Shown: piece by piece, positions 7,561-15,194 of the stretch
Layout: every line of letters begins with the position of its first letter
How positions within the stretch are numbered: position 1 is the stretch's first letter
Source of the DNA: Parvibaculum sp.
Lineage (GTDB): Bacteria; Pseudomonadota; Alphaproteobacteria; Parvibaculales; Parvibaculaceae
Length of the DNA: 56,752 nt
Direction of reading: 5' to 3'
Assembly (NCBI GenBank): GCA_019635975.1
Contig: JAHBYM010000005.1
Span: 1 to 56,752 of the forward strand
Made by a program: the position numbers and the translations under genes
Notes under the pieces: model-generated
Databases searched by the model: none
The model's input: only the letters and a program-made list of their open reading frames with translations
What the model was told of the DNA's origin: nothing

Positions 7561-7590
7561 CTCCAAAGTCCTGTTCGCCAAGCGACTTTG
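7561..7590 (-). promoter_or_regulatory. Candidate RNA-thermometer hairpin in the hsp20 leader
   Basis: On the transcript, CAAAGTC (7590-7584) pairs perfectly with GACTTTG (7570-7564) around a 13-base loop. The Shine-Dalgarno GGAG (7564-7561) begins in the last base of the stem. A weak 7-bp helix abutting the ribosome site of a heat-shock gene is the arrangement of ROSE- and fourU-type thermometers. It does not match the ROSE consensus closely. Function is inferred. Confidence 0.4.
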
Positions 7591-7623
7591 CATTCCGGCC
7601 CGTTTCCGGCGCCGTTGGTAATT

Positions 7624-7652
7624 ATGTGGGGATTCGCCGTTTATGTTGCAAG
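7624..7652 (-). promoter_or_regulatory. Candidate RpoH (sigma-32) promoter of hsp20
   Basis: Reading on the minus strand: CTTGCAA (7652-7646), 14 bases, CCCCACAT (7631-7624). This is one mismatch from CTTGAAA in the -35 and fits CCCCATnT/CCAnnT at the -10. Measured as CTTGCA to CCACAT, the spacer is 17, as in alphaproteobacterial RpoH promoters. The leader to the ATG at 7551 would be about 65 bases. Confidence 0.55.
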
Positions 7653-7785
7653 TCGCGGAACTGCCTGCGAAATCCCCTCATTTCCCGGGGGTTACGTGAA
7701 GGGCCGGCGCTGCCCTGCCTTGAATTCACCGCATCGTCGGTCAACCTGAAAAAAGGGGGCAAACGAAGCGAAAGGAACCCGGTCC

Positions 7786-8409
7786 ATGCTCGAACTCCCT
7801 CCTCTTCCCTATGAGGAAGATGCACTCGCGCCGCACATCTCCGCGAAGACGCTTTCCTTTCACTACAGAAAGCATCACAAGGCTTACGTCGATAAAGCCA
7901 ACAAGGCGATCGCGGGCACCGAACTCGACGATCTCGCGCTGGTGCCGTTGATCCGCAAGCTCGCCAACGACGCCACGCAACAAAGCCTCTTCAACAACGC
8001 CGCGCAGGTCTGGAACCACGACTTCTACTGGCGTTCGATGACGCCAAAGGGCGGCGGCAGGCCGAAGGGTCATATCGCCGAACGGATCGACCGCGATCTC
8101 GGCGGCTATGAAAAATTCCGCGCGCGCTTCACGGAGACGGCGCTCGGCCAGTTCGGCTCGGGCTATTGCTGGCTGGTGCTTGGCGCCGACGGCAAACTGA
8201 AAATCCAGGGCACCACCAATGCCCAAACGCCGATTGCCGGTACGCGCGACGTGCCGCTGCTCACGACCGATGTCTGGGAGCACAGCTACTACCTCGACTA
8301 CCAGCACGAGCGCGCCGCCTATATCGACGCCTTTCTCGACAATCTCATCAACTGGGATTTTGCCGAGACGAACCTTGCGGCGATCCCCCAGCGTGAGGCC
8401 ATCGAATAA
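7786..8409 (+). CDS. sodB: Superoxide dismutase, Fe/Mn family
   Basis: A 207-residue Fe/Mn superoxide dismutase, probably cytoplasmic and without a signal peptide. It removes superoxide by dismutation to oxygen and hydrogen peroxide. The metal ligands are visible: His in LSFHYRKHH (near 27), His in WNHDFYW (near 77), and Asp and His in DVWEHSYYLDY (near 163-167). The sequence NAAQVWNHDFYW and the LGQFGSGYCWLV segment favour iron, but metal choice cannot be read reliably. AAGGA precedes the ATG. Transcribed divergently from hsp20 across a 234-base gap. Confidence 0.92.
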   Translation: MLELPPLPYEEDALAPHISAKTLSFHYRKHHKAYVDKANKAIAGTELDDLALVPLIRKLANDATQQSLFNNAAQVWNHDFYWRSMTPKGGGRPKGHIAERIDRDLGGYEKFRARFTETALGQFGSGYCWLVLGADGKLKIQGTTNAQTPIAGTRDVPLLTTDVWEHSYYLDYQHERAAYIDAFLDNLINWDFAETNLAAIPQREAIE

Positions 8410-8491
8410 ACCTTCTCAAATCGGCGCTTGGTTGCCGCACCGGCTTTTGCGAGACTGTCGGAAAGATTGACGGTTTGAGTGGGGGCGGGGC

Positions 8492-9952
8492 GTGACGACG
8501 GAGACGACAGAGACCGAGCGCGTCTCCTACAATCCGAAAGCCATTGTCGCCGGCCTTGCCGTTTCCGGGCTGATGCTGGCGCTGCCGGCGCCGGACGGGC
8601 TTTCGCCCGAGGGCTGGCGGCTCGCGGCGCTGGTCGCGCTGATGGCGATCTGGTGGGTGACGGAAGCGATCCCGGTCTATGCGACCGGCCTCCTGCCGCT
8701 TGTCGGCTTTCCGCTGCTCGACATCGCCACCATCGGCGCGGCGGCCGCGCCTTACGCCAATCCGATTATCTTTCTCTTTCTCGGCGGCTTTCTCATCGCC
8801 GCCGCGATGCAGGCGACCGGCCTTCACGAGCGCATCGCGCTCCATGTTCTGGCGCGCACCGGCACCGGCGCGCGCCAGCTTGTCGGCGGTTTCATGCTGA
8901 CCGCCGCCTTTCTCTCGATGTGGGTCTCGAACACCGCGACCGCCGTGATGATGGTGCCGATCGCAATGTCGGTCATCGCGATCACGGTTGCAGACGACGG
9001 CGTTCATGCGCCGCGCGGCGGACTCGACGTGGCGCTCTTGCTCGCGGTCGCGTATGGCGCCAGCATCGGCGGCATTGCGACATTGATCGGCACGCCGCCC
9101 AACGCCTTCCTCGCCGGCTACATGGCGCAGGAACACGGTCTCGATATCGGCTTTGCGCAATGGATGATGTTCGCCCTGCCGCTCTCGCTTGTCATGCTCG
9201 CCTGCTGCTGGCTCACGCTGACGCGCCTCGCCTTCCGTCTCGACGGGCGGCCCATCGCCGGCGTCGCCGCGACGCTCGGCCGGGCGCTTGACGATCTCGG
9301 CCCGATCCGGCGGCCCGAAAAAACCGTCGCCGTGGTTTTCGCGCTCGCCGCCCTTGCCTGGATCGCGCAACCGCTAATCGCGACCGTCATCCCGAACCTG
9401 TCCGACACCGTCATCGCGATCCTCGCCGCACTGGCGCTCTTCATCGTTCCGGCGGGCGGCGGCAAACCGGCGCTCAACTGGGATCATGCGGCCCGTGTGC
9501 CTTACGGGTTGCTGCTGCTTTTCGGCGGGGGCCTCAGCCTCGCCGCCGCTTTCGGTTCGACGGGGCTTGCGCTCTGGCTTGCCGGCGGGCTTGGCGCGGC
9601 GGCGGGTCTGCCCGCGATCCTCGTTATCCTGCTGATCGTCGCGACCATCGTCTTCCTGACCGAGCTCACCAGCAACATCGCGACAACGGCCGCCATGGTG
9701 CCGCTGCTCGCCGGTGTCGCAGTCGGCGCGGGCGTCCACCCGCTCCTCCTCTGCGCGCCCGCCGCGCTTGCCGCAAGCTGCGCCTTCATGCTGCCGGTCG
9801 CGACGCCGCCCAACGCCGTCGTCTTCGGCGCCGGCCATGTCACGATCCCGCAAATGGCCAAAGCCGGTTTCTGGCTCAACCTCTTTGCCATCGTCGTCGT
9901 GACGGCCATGGCCTATGCGCTGCTGGGCTGGGCCTTTCCGCTGGTGGGATGA
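8492..9952 (+). CDS. DASS family (SLC13-type) anion:sodium symporter
   Basis: A 486-residue inner-membrane protein with about 11-12 hydrophobic segments. The two DASS signature loops are visible, WVSNTATAVMM (near 150) and LTSNIATTAAM (near 395), which form the sodium and carboxylate sites. The family imports C4-dicarboxylates, citrate or sulfate with sodium; the substrate here cannot be told. Start is GTG with a GGGGGCGGGG tract just upstream. The gene converges on the ferric-binding gene with only three bases between stops and no visible terminator. Confidence 0.87.
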   Translation: MTTETTETERVSYNPKAIVAGLAVSGLMLALPAPDGLSPEGWRLAALVALMAIWWVTEAIPVYATGLLPLVGFPLLDIATIGAAAAPYANPIIFLFLGGFLIAAAMQATGLHERIALHVLARTGTGARQLVGGFMLTAAFLSMWVSNTATAVMMVPIAMSVIAITVADDGVHAPRGGLDVALLLAVAYGASIGGIATLIGTPPNAFLAGYMAQEHGLDIGFAQWMMFALPLSLVMLACCWLTLTRLAFRLDGRPIAGVAATLGRALDDLGPIRRPEKTVAVVFALAALAWIAQPLIATVIPNLSDTVIAILAALALFIVPAGGGKPALNWDHAARVPYGLLLLFGGGLSLAAAFGSTGLALWLAGGLGAAAGLPAILVILLIVATIVFLTELTSNIATTAAMVPLLAGVAVGAGVHPLLLCAPAALAASCAFMLPVATPPNAVVFGAGHVTIPQMAKAGFWLNLFAIVVVTAMAYALLGWAFPLVG

Positions 9953-9955
9953 GGC

Positions 9956-11008
9956 CTACTTCCACCCCGCGCGGTCGAAGATGCGCACGGCTTCGGGCTG
10001 GTTGCGGCCGAGCGCGCTGGCGTTCAACGCGTCTTCCTTGAAGGTGAAGGCGTTGAGCGGCGTGTCGATCTCGACGCCGGGGACAGCCGCATATTCGTGG
10101 TTCTGTTCGCTGAAGGCGCGCTGCGCCCAATCGCTTGTCAGGAATTCGATGAAGCGCACCGCGTTGGCGCGGTTCGGCGCATGCAGGAGAACGCCTGCGC
10201 CGCCGATATTGACATGCGTGCCGTTACCTTCCTGATCGGGAAAAACAAGTTCGACCGCATCTGCGACCTCACGGTCGCCGGCGTTGCCGGATCCCATCAA
10301 CCGGCCGACATAATAGGTGTTCACGAGCGAGATGCGGCATTCGCCGGCCGCCACCGCGCGGATGTTGCCGGTGTCGTTGCCTTCGGGCTGCCGCGCGAAA
10401 TTGGCGACGACGCCCTTCGCCCAGTTTTCGGCTTCCTCCGTACCCAGATGTTCGATCGTCGCGGCCAGCAGCGAGAGATTGTAGATGTTCGACGACGAGC
10501 GCATGCAGATTTCGCCCTTGTGCACGGGGTCCGCAAGGTCGGCATAGGTTTCGAGTTTTTCCGGGCGGCCCTTCGCCTTGTTGTAGATGATGATGCGGGC
10601 GCGCTTCGACAGGCCGAACCACAAACCGCCCGGGTGGCGCAGATGTTCGGGGATGCGCGTCTCCAGCGTTTCGGAGACGACCGCCTGGAAGAGGCCCTTC
10701 TCCTCGGCGCGCCACAGCCGGCCCGCATCGACCGTGATCAGCAGGTCGGCCGGGCTCTGCGCGCCTTCGCGTTCGATGCGCGCGATCAGCTCGTCGCTGT
10801 CGCCCTCGATCAGGTTGATCTCAATGCCGGTCTCTTCGGTGAACTTGTCGTAGAGCGCGAGGTCGGTGTCGTAGTGGCGGGCCGAATAGATGTTGAGTTC
10901 GAGCGAGGTGGCGGTCGGCACCGCCGCCTCGTTCGTCCCCATGCGGGAACCGACGACGACAGCGAGGACAACACCGAGGACAAGTATGCCGGCAAGGAGA
11001 CGTGACAT
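9956..11008 (-). CDS. Ferric iron ABC transporter, substrate-binding protein
   Basis: A 350-residue periplasmic binding protein of the FbpA/FutA type. A hydrophobic N-terminus (about 4-20) serves as signal or anchor. The start of the mature part, NIYSARHYDTD, matches the FutA iron-site motif, and the Tyr pair in LVNTYYVGRL supplies the usual ferric ligands. It should deliver Fe3+ to the fused permease and the ATPase encoded beside it. It is downstream of the ATPase on the same strand but separated by 110 bases that carry four PhoB-type repeats and a Fur-like dyad, so it likely has its own promoter. Confidence 0.88.
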   Translation of the reverse strand: MSRLLAGILVLGVVLAVVVGSRMGTNEAAVPTATSLELNIYSARHYDTDLALYDKFTEETGIEINLIEGDSDELIARIEREGAQSPADLLITVDAGRLWRAEEKGLFQAVVSETLETRIPEHLRHPGGLWFGLSKRARIIIYNKAKGRPEKLETYADLADPVHKGEICMRSSSNIYNLSLLAATIEHLGTEEAENWAKGVVANFARQPEGNDTGNIRAVAAGECRISLVNTYYVGRLMGSGNAGDREVADAVELVFPDQEGNGTHVNIGGAGVLLHAPNRANAVRFIEFLTSDWAQRAFSEQNHEYAAVPGVEIDTPLNAFTFKEDALNASALGRNQPEAVRIFDRAGWK

Positions 11009-11042
11009 GGCGGTTCCGGATCTGAGAAGGGTTACGGACTAT

Positions 11043-11057
11043 TGATAACGACTATCA
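11043..11057 (-). promoter_or_regulatory. Fur-like dyad upstream of the ferric-binding gene
   Basis: TGATA-ACGAC-TATCA, a 5-bp inverted repeat in an AT-rich pocket 35 bases before the ATG of the iron-binding protein gene. It resembles half of the GATAAT-type Fur box. Which regulator of this group (Fur/Mur, Irr or RirA) would bind cannot be told. Confidence 0.35.
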
Positions 11058-11079
11058 GTCGCGCACCCAACCCGTCATG

Positions 11080-11118
11080 TGACAGATTTTTGACAGTTCG
11101 GTGACAGTTCGATGACAG
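11080..11118 (-). promoter_or_regulatory. Pho box array (four CTGTCA repeats, 11-bp period)
   Basis: TGACAG occurs at 11080, 11091, 11102 and 11113, exactly 11 bp apart. Read on the minus strand this is CTGTCA four times, the direct-repeat geometry of the PhoB box (CTGTCAT-A/T-rich-CTGTCA). Two adjoining PhoB dimer sites would fit. The array begins one base after the ATPase stop codon and points toward the ferric-binding gene. Confidence 0.7.
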
Positions 11119-12165
11119 TCAGGGCTTCGCGGCGAATACGAAGCTGCCCTGCGGGTCGAAATCGAGGCTGGCGGCGGCACCGATTTTCAAGGTGCCGGGG
11201 TCGATCACGCGGGCGCGCAACGGCTCCAGCGCCGGCGAGGCGGCGGCCGAAAGCAGTACCAGCCAGTCATGGCCGAGGAAGCGCAAGTCATTGACCAGGA
11301 AGGTGTTTTCGGAACCGTTCGGGGCGCCGAGCGTCACCGCTTCGGGCCTTACGATGACGTCGACGGCCGCCCCGTCGTGAAAATCCGGCGCCGGCACCGA
11401 TCCGTAGGCCGTCACCGCGCGGCCCGCCGACACCGTCGCCGGGAAGCGCTGCGCCTCGCCGAAAAGCGAGGCCACAAGGGCACTTGCGGGCTTTGCGTAA
11501 AGTTCGTCCGGCGTCGCGCATTGGGCGATGCGGCCGCCCTCCATCACCGCGATCCTGTCGGCGATTTCGAGCGCCTCCACGGGGTCATGCGTGACGACAA
11601 GTGTAATAACGCCAGCGCTTTTCAGCGTTCGCCGCGCCTCCTCGCGCAGGCTGCGGCGGCGCGTCACGTCGACGCTTGCGAAGGGCTCGTCCAGCAGCAT
11701 CGCCGCCGGTTCCGGCGCCAGCGCGCGGGCCAGCGCGACGCGCTGCTGCTGGCCGCCCGACAGCGTGTGCGGGTAGCGCGGCTCGAAGCCGGAAAGCCCA
11801 ACCGCGGCAAGCCTTTGCGCGACGATGCGGGCCTGTTCCTCCTTTGGACGCCGGCTCAATCCGAAGGCGATGTTCTCGGCCACGGTCAAATGCGGAAAGA
11901 GCGCATTGTCCTGAAAAACCATGCCGAACGGCCGCTTTTCGGGTGGCAACGCGCGTCCCGGCATCGCCAGCACCGCGCCGCCGAGATCGATCGACCCCTC
12001 CTGCAGGATTTCCAGTCCGGCCGCCAGCCGCAGCAGCGTCGTCTTGCCGCTGCCCGACGGTCCGAGCAGGCAGAGGATCTCGCCCGCCCGCGCCTCCAGC
12101 GAGACGCCGGACAACACCTGATGATCGCCATATCTGTGTCCGACATTGCGGAACGCCAGCGTCAT
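11119..12165 (-). CDS. Ferric iron ABC transporter, ATP-binding protein
   Basis: A 348-residue ABC ATPase of the FbpC/PotA group. Walker A GPSGSGKTT is near 36-44, Q-loop in MVFQDNALFPHLT, signature LSGGQQQR, Walker B MLLDEP, and switch His in VVTHD. A C-terminal regulatory beta domain of about 110 residues (VIVRPEAVTLG) follows. The frame stays open far upstream, antisense to the permease, but the ATG at 12165 is where the domain starts. It is divergent from the permease gene and precedes the binding-protein gene. Confidence 0.9.
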   Translation of the reverse strand: MTLAFRNVGHRYGDHQVLSGVSLEARAGEILCLLGPSGSGKTTLLRLAAGLEILQEGSIDLGGAVLAMPGRALPPEKRPFGMVFQDNALFPHLTVAENIAFGLSRRPKEEQARIVAQRLAAVGLSGFEPRYPHTLSGGQQQRVALARALAPEPAAMLLDEPFASVDVTRRRSLREEARRTLKSAGVITLVVTHDPVEALEIADRIAVMEGGRIAQCATPDELYAKPASALVASLFGEAQRFPATVSAGRAVTAYGSVPAPDFHDGAAVDVIVRPEAVTLGAPNGSENTFLVNDLRFLGHDWLVLLSAAASPALEPLRARVIDPGTLKIGAAASLDFDPQGSFVFAAKP

Positions 12166-12199
12166 TCGCGTCAAACCCCGCCCGTTTCCTCGAAAAACC

Positions 12200-12227
12200 T
12201 TGCAAATGCGTAGCAAAATTACTTTGC
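12200..12227. promoter_or_regulatory. Overlapping palindromes in the divergent ferric transporter promoter
   Basis: Between the divergent ATPase and permease genes lie two overlapping dyads: TTGC-N9-GCAA (12200-12216) and GCAAA-N5-TTTGC (12213-12227), sharing GCAA. The pattern TGCnA...TnGCA resembles Fur/Mur sites described for alphaproteobacteria. Placed between two halves of one iron transporter, it is a likely shared operator. Confidence 0.4.
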
Positions 12228-12258
12228 CGCAGGGACCCGTATTTGTCACAAAGGCCGC

Positions 12259-13980
12259 ATGGCAGTCACGGAAAAAGATTGGATGGCCGGTCGTGCGCGA
12301 CGCCGCGCCGCATCGGGCTGGACGCTGGCGGCGCTCGCCGTCGCGCTGGTGCTGCTCGCCCCGTCGCTGACGGTGCTGGCAAGCCTCGTGCTGCCCGCAA
12401 GCGAGAACTGGGCGCATCTGCGCGCCACGGTGCTGCCCGCCTATGTCGCGAACACGCTCTGGCTGATGGTTCTTGTAGCGCTGATGGCGGGCGTTATCGG
12501 CGTCGGAACGGCATGGCTCGTCGTCGCGGCGCGATTTCCGGGCCAGCGCATATTCAACTGGGCGCTGGTGCTGCCGCTGGCGACACCGGCTTACATCATC
12601 GCCTATGTCTATACCGACCTGCTCGCCTTCGCAGGGCCGGTGCAGAGCGGATTGCGCGGACTGACCGGGTGGAGCGGCGGCGACTACGTCTTTCCGAATA
12701 TCCGTTCGCTGCCCGGCGCGGCAATCATGCTGAGCCTGGTGCTCTACCCTTACGTCTACCTTCTGGCGCGCACCGCCTTCCAGCGGCAATCGGCGGCGCT
12801 CTTCGAAGCGGCGCGCATGCTCGGCGCACGGCCGTGGCGGGCTTTCCTTCGCGTGGCGCTTCCTTGCGCACGGCCGGCCATTGCGGGCGGCCTCGCGCTG
12901 GCGCTGATGGAAACGATTTCCGATTTCGGCGTCGTCGATTATTTCGCGGTACCGACGCTGACGACCGGTATTTTCCGCACCTGGTTCAGCCTTGGCGACG
13001 CGCTGGCCGCAGCGCAAATTGCCGCGTGGCTTTTTCTTTTCGCGCTGGCGCTGGTGATGATCGAGATGGTCAGCCGCCGCGGCCGCGTCGCCAATCCGCT
13101 GGCGCGCGACATGGCGGCACGTCCGGTGACGCTCAAAGGCGGACGGGCTGCGGCCGCAACGATCGCCTGTGCGCTGCCGGTGTTGCTGGGCTTCGTCGTT
13201 CCGGCGATCGTGCTCGCCCGCTATGCCCTCATCGAAGGCGATCCGCTGGTCGGGCGCAGCTTTCTCGATTTCGCCTCCAACAGTCTTTTCGTCGCCGGTG
13301 TCGCGGCGGTGCTGGCGACCGCGCTCGCGCTGCTGCTCGCCTATGGCGAGCGCCTGCATCCGACACCCTTCAACCGCATTTCGATACGCCTCGCAACGCT
13401 CGGCTATGCGCTGCCGGGCGCCATGATCGCCATTGGCATCCTGACACTGACGACCGGTGTCGACCGCGCGCTGGCGGGCTTTGCCGAAACATATCTCGGC
13501 TTCGCGCCCGGCCTTCTCATCACCGGCTCGGCCGCCGGTCTCGTCTTCGCCTATGTCGCGCGCTTCCTGACCGCTGCCTTCAACGCGACCCATAGCGGGC
13601 TCGAGAAAATTCACCCCTCGCTCGACGCCGCCGCGCGCAGCCTCGGCGCACCGCCGGGCCGCGTCCTGCGCGCCGTTCACGTGCCCCTGCTGCGCGGCGC
13701 GCTGGCGAGTGCGGCATTGCTTGTATTCATCGATGTGATGAAGGAACTGCCGGCGACGCTGCTGTTGCGGCCCTTCAATTTCGAGACGCTGGCCACCCGG
13801 ACCTACCGTCTCGCCTCCGATGAAAGGCTCGCCGAGGCTTCGACGGCGGCGCTGACCATCGTCGCACTCGGGCTACTACCGACAATCCTGCTCAGCCTGT
13901 CGATTGCGCGCTCCGGCATCCGCCCGCCGGCGCCGCTGAGCGACACTGCACACGCAAATGTGACACCGCCGGCCGTCTGA
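12259..13980 (+). CDS. Ferric iron ABC transporter, fused permease
   Basis: A 573-residue permease with two tandem BPD_transp_1 domains of about six segments each, the FbpB/SfuB layout. Both cytoplasmic EAA loops are visible: EAARMLGARPWRAFLRVALP near 190-210 and DAAARSLGAPPGRVLRAVHVP near 455-475. It forms the whole membrane channel without a partner permease. The gene is divergent from its ATPase across 93 bases. This splits the transporter into two transcripts, so coordinated control from the shared gap is expected. Confidence 0.9.
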   Translation: MAVTEKDWMAGRARRRAASGWTLAALAVALVLLAPSLTVLASLVLPASENWAHLRATVLPAYVANTLWLMVLVALMAGVIGVGTAWLVVAARFPGQRIFNWALVLPLATPAYIIAYVYTDLLAFAGPVQSGLRGLTGWSGGDYVFPNIRSLPGAAIMLSLVLYPYVYLLARTAFQRQSAALFEAARMLGARPWRAFLRVALPCARPAIAGGLALALMETISDFGVVDYFAVPTLTTGIFRTWFSLGDALAAAQIAAWLFLFALALVMIEMVSRRGRVANPLARDMAARPVTLKGGRAAAATIACALPVLLGFVVPAIVLARYALIEGDPLVGRSFLDFASNSLFVAGVAAVLATALALLLAYGERLHPTPFNRISIRLATLGYALPGAMIAIGILTLTTGVDRALAGFAETYLGFAPGLLITGSAAGLVFAYVARFLTAAFNATHSGLEKIHPSLDAAARSLGAPPGRVLRAVHVPLLRGALASAALLVFIDVMKELPATLLLRPFNFETLATRTYRLASDERLAEASTAALTIVALGLLPTILLSLSIARSGIRPPAPLSDTAHANVTPPAV

Positions 13981-14108
13981 ACGGTCATTAACCGGCCGGT
14001 CTTGCTTGAAATCGCCGCCCCTTCGGCCAAACTTGACTTGCTGTCACAATTCGGCCGGATGACTGCGGGATCATCCTTGCTGCCCTCTCGCCCCTAACCG
14101 GAGCTTTC

Positions 14109-15185
14109 ATGCGTCTGCCGATACTCACTGCTGCGTTTTCTGCCGTGCTGTTCGCAGGCGCCGGCCTTTCAGGCGCCGGCGCGCAGGAGCGCCCTGTGCA
14201 GAACGTCATCGTTGCACCGGCCGTCATCGACCGTTTCGTCGATCAGGTCGAGGCGCTCGGCACGACCTTCGCCAATGAGAGCGTCACCATCACCGCCAAT
14301 GTGTCGGACAAGGTGGTGGAGATCCTTTTCGACGATGGGCAACTGGTCGAGCAAGACCAGATTCTGGTCTTGCTCCGGCGCGACGAACAGCGTGCGGAAC
14401 TGGAGGCGGCGGAAGCCGTTCTGACCGAACGGCAGACCGCCTATAACCGCGCCAGCGAACTCGAACGCCGGCAATACACCGCCACCGCACAACTCGAGGA
14501 ACGGCGCGCGGCGTTGCGCCAGGCGGAAGCCAATCGCGACGGCGCGAAGGCGCGGCTCGACGACCGCGAAATTCGCGCGCCTTTTGCGGGCGTAGTGGGC
14601 CTGCGCAACATCAGCCCCGGCACGCTGGTGACGCCGGGTAGCGTCATTACAACGCTCGACGATCTCGATCCGATCAAGCTCGACTTCACGGTGCCCGCAG
14701 CCTATCTGGCCAATATCCGGCCGGGGCTCGAAATCCGTGCGACGACGACGGCGCTTCCGGACCGCGAATTTCGCGGCACCGTGCGCAGCGTCGCGACGCA
14801 GGTCGACCGTGTGACGCGCTCGATCACGGCGCGTGCCTTTATCCCCAACGAGGACCATGCGCTGAAGCCGGGCCTGCTGATGACGGTGCGGCTTCTGAAA
14901 AACCCGCGCGATGCGGTCGTGATCCCGGAAGAAGCACTGGTGCCTGCCGGCACACAGAATTTCGTATTCGTTGTCGACCGCGCCAGCAACACGGCCGAGC
15001 GGCGCGAGATCGAAACCGGCGGGCGGCGACCTGGGGCCATCGAAGTGGTCAGCGGACTCGAACGCGGCGAACTCGTCGTCACGCATGGCACAATGCAGGT
15101 GCGCGACGGCGTGACAGTCAATATCGTCAAGGAAGAAACGCCGGAACAAACGCTCGGGCGGCTCGGCACGACGGTCGTCCAGTAG
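14109..15185 (+). CDS. RND efflux periplasmic adaptor (HlyD/MFP family)
   Basis: A 358-residue membrane fusion protein. A signal peptide (about 1-25, ending GAGAQ) is followed by a lipoyl half-motif (VVEILFDDGQLVEQDQIL), a coiled-coil hairpin at about 95-150, the second lipoyl half (IRAPFAGVVGLRNISPGTLV) and the beta-barrel and membrane-proximal domains. It bridges the RND pump to an outer-membrane channel; no outer-membrane factor gene is present here. The RND pump gene starts nine bases after its stop, so they form one operon. Confidence 0.9.
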   Translation: MRLPILTAAFSAVLFAGAGLSGAGAQERPVQNVIVAPAVIDRFVDQVEALGTTFANESVTITANVSDKVVEILFDDGQLVEQDQILVLLRRDEQRAELEAAEAVLTERQTAYNRASELERRQYTATAQLEERRAALRQAEANRDGAKARLDDREIRAPFAGVVGLRNISPGTLVTPGSVITTLDDLDPIKLDFTVPAAYLANIRPGLEIRATTTALPDREFRGTVRSVATQVDRVTRSITARAFIPNEDHALKPGLLMTVRLLKNPRDAVVIPEEALVPAGTQNFVFVVDRASNTAERREIETGGRRPGAIEVVSGLERGELVVTHGTMQVRDGVTVNIVKEETPEQTLGRLGTTVVQ

Positions 15186-15194
15186 GAGGCGGGG

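Noticed and set aside
12166-13680. Extension of the ferric ATPase frame upstream to 13680
   Set aside because: The extra 505 codons lie antisense to the permease and lack homology; the ABC domain begins at the ATG at 12165.
14041-14047. Single CTGTCAC before the first adaptor gene as a Pho box
   Set aside because: There is no second repeat at an 11-bp step.
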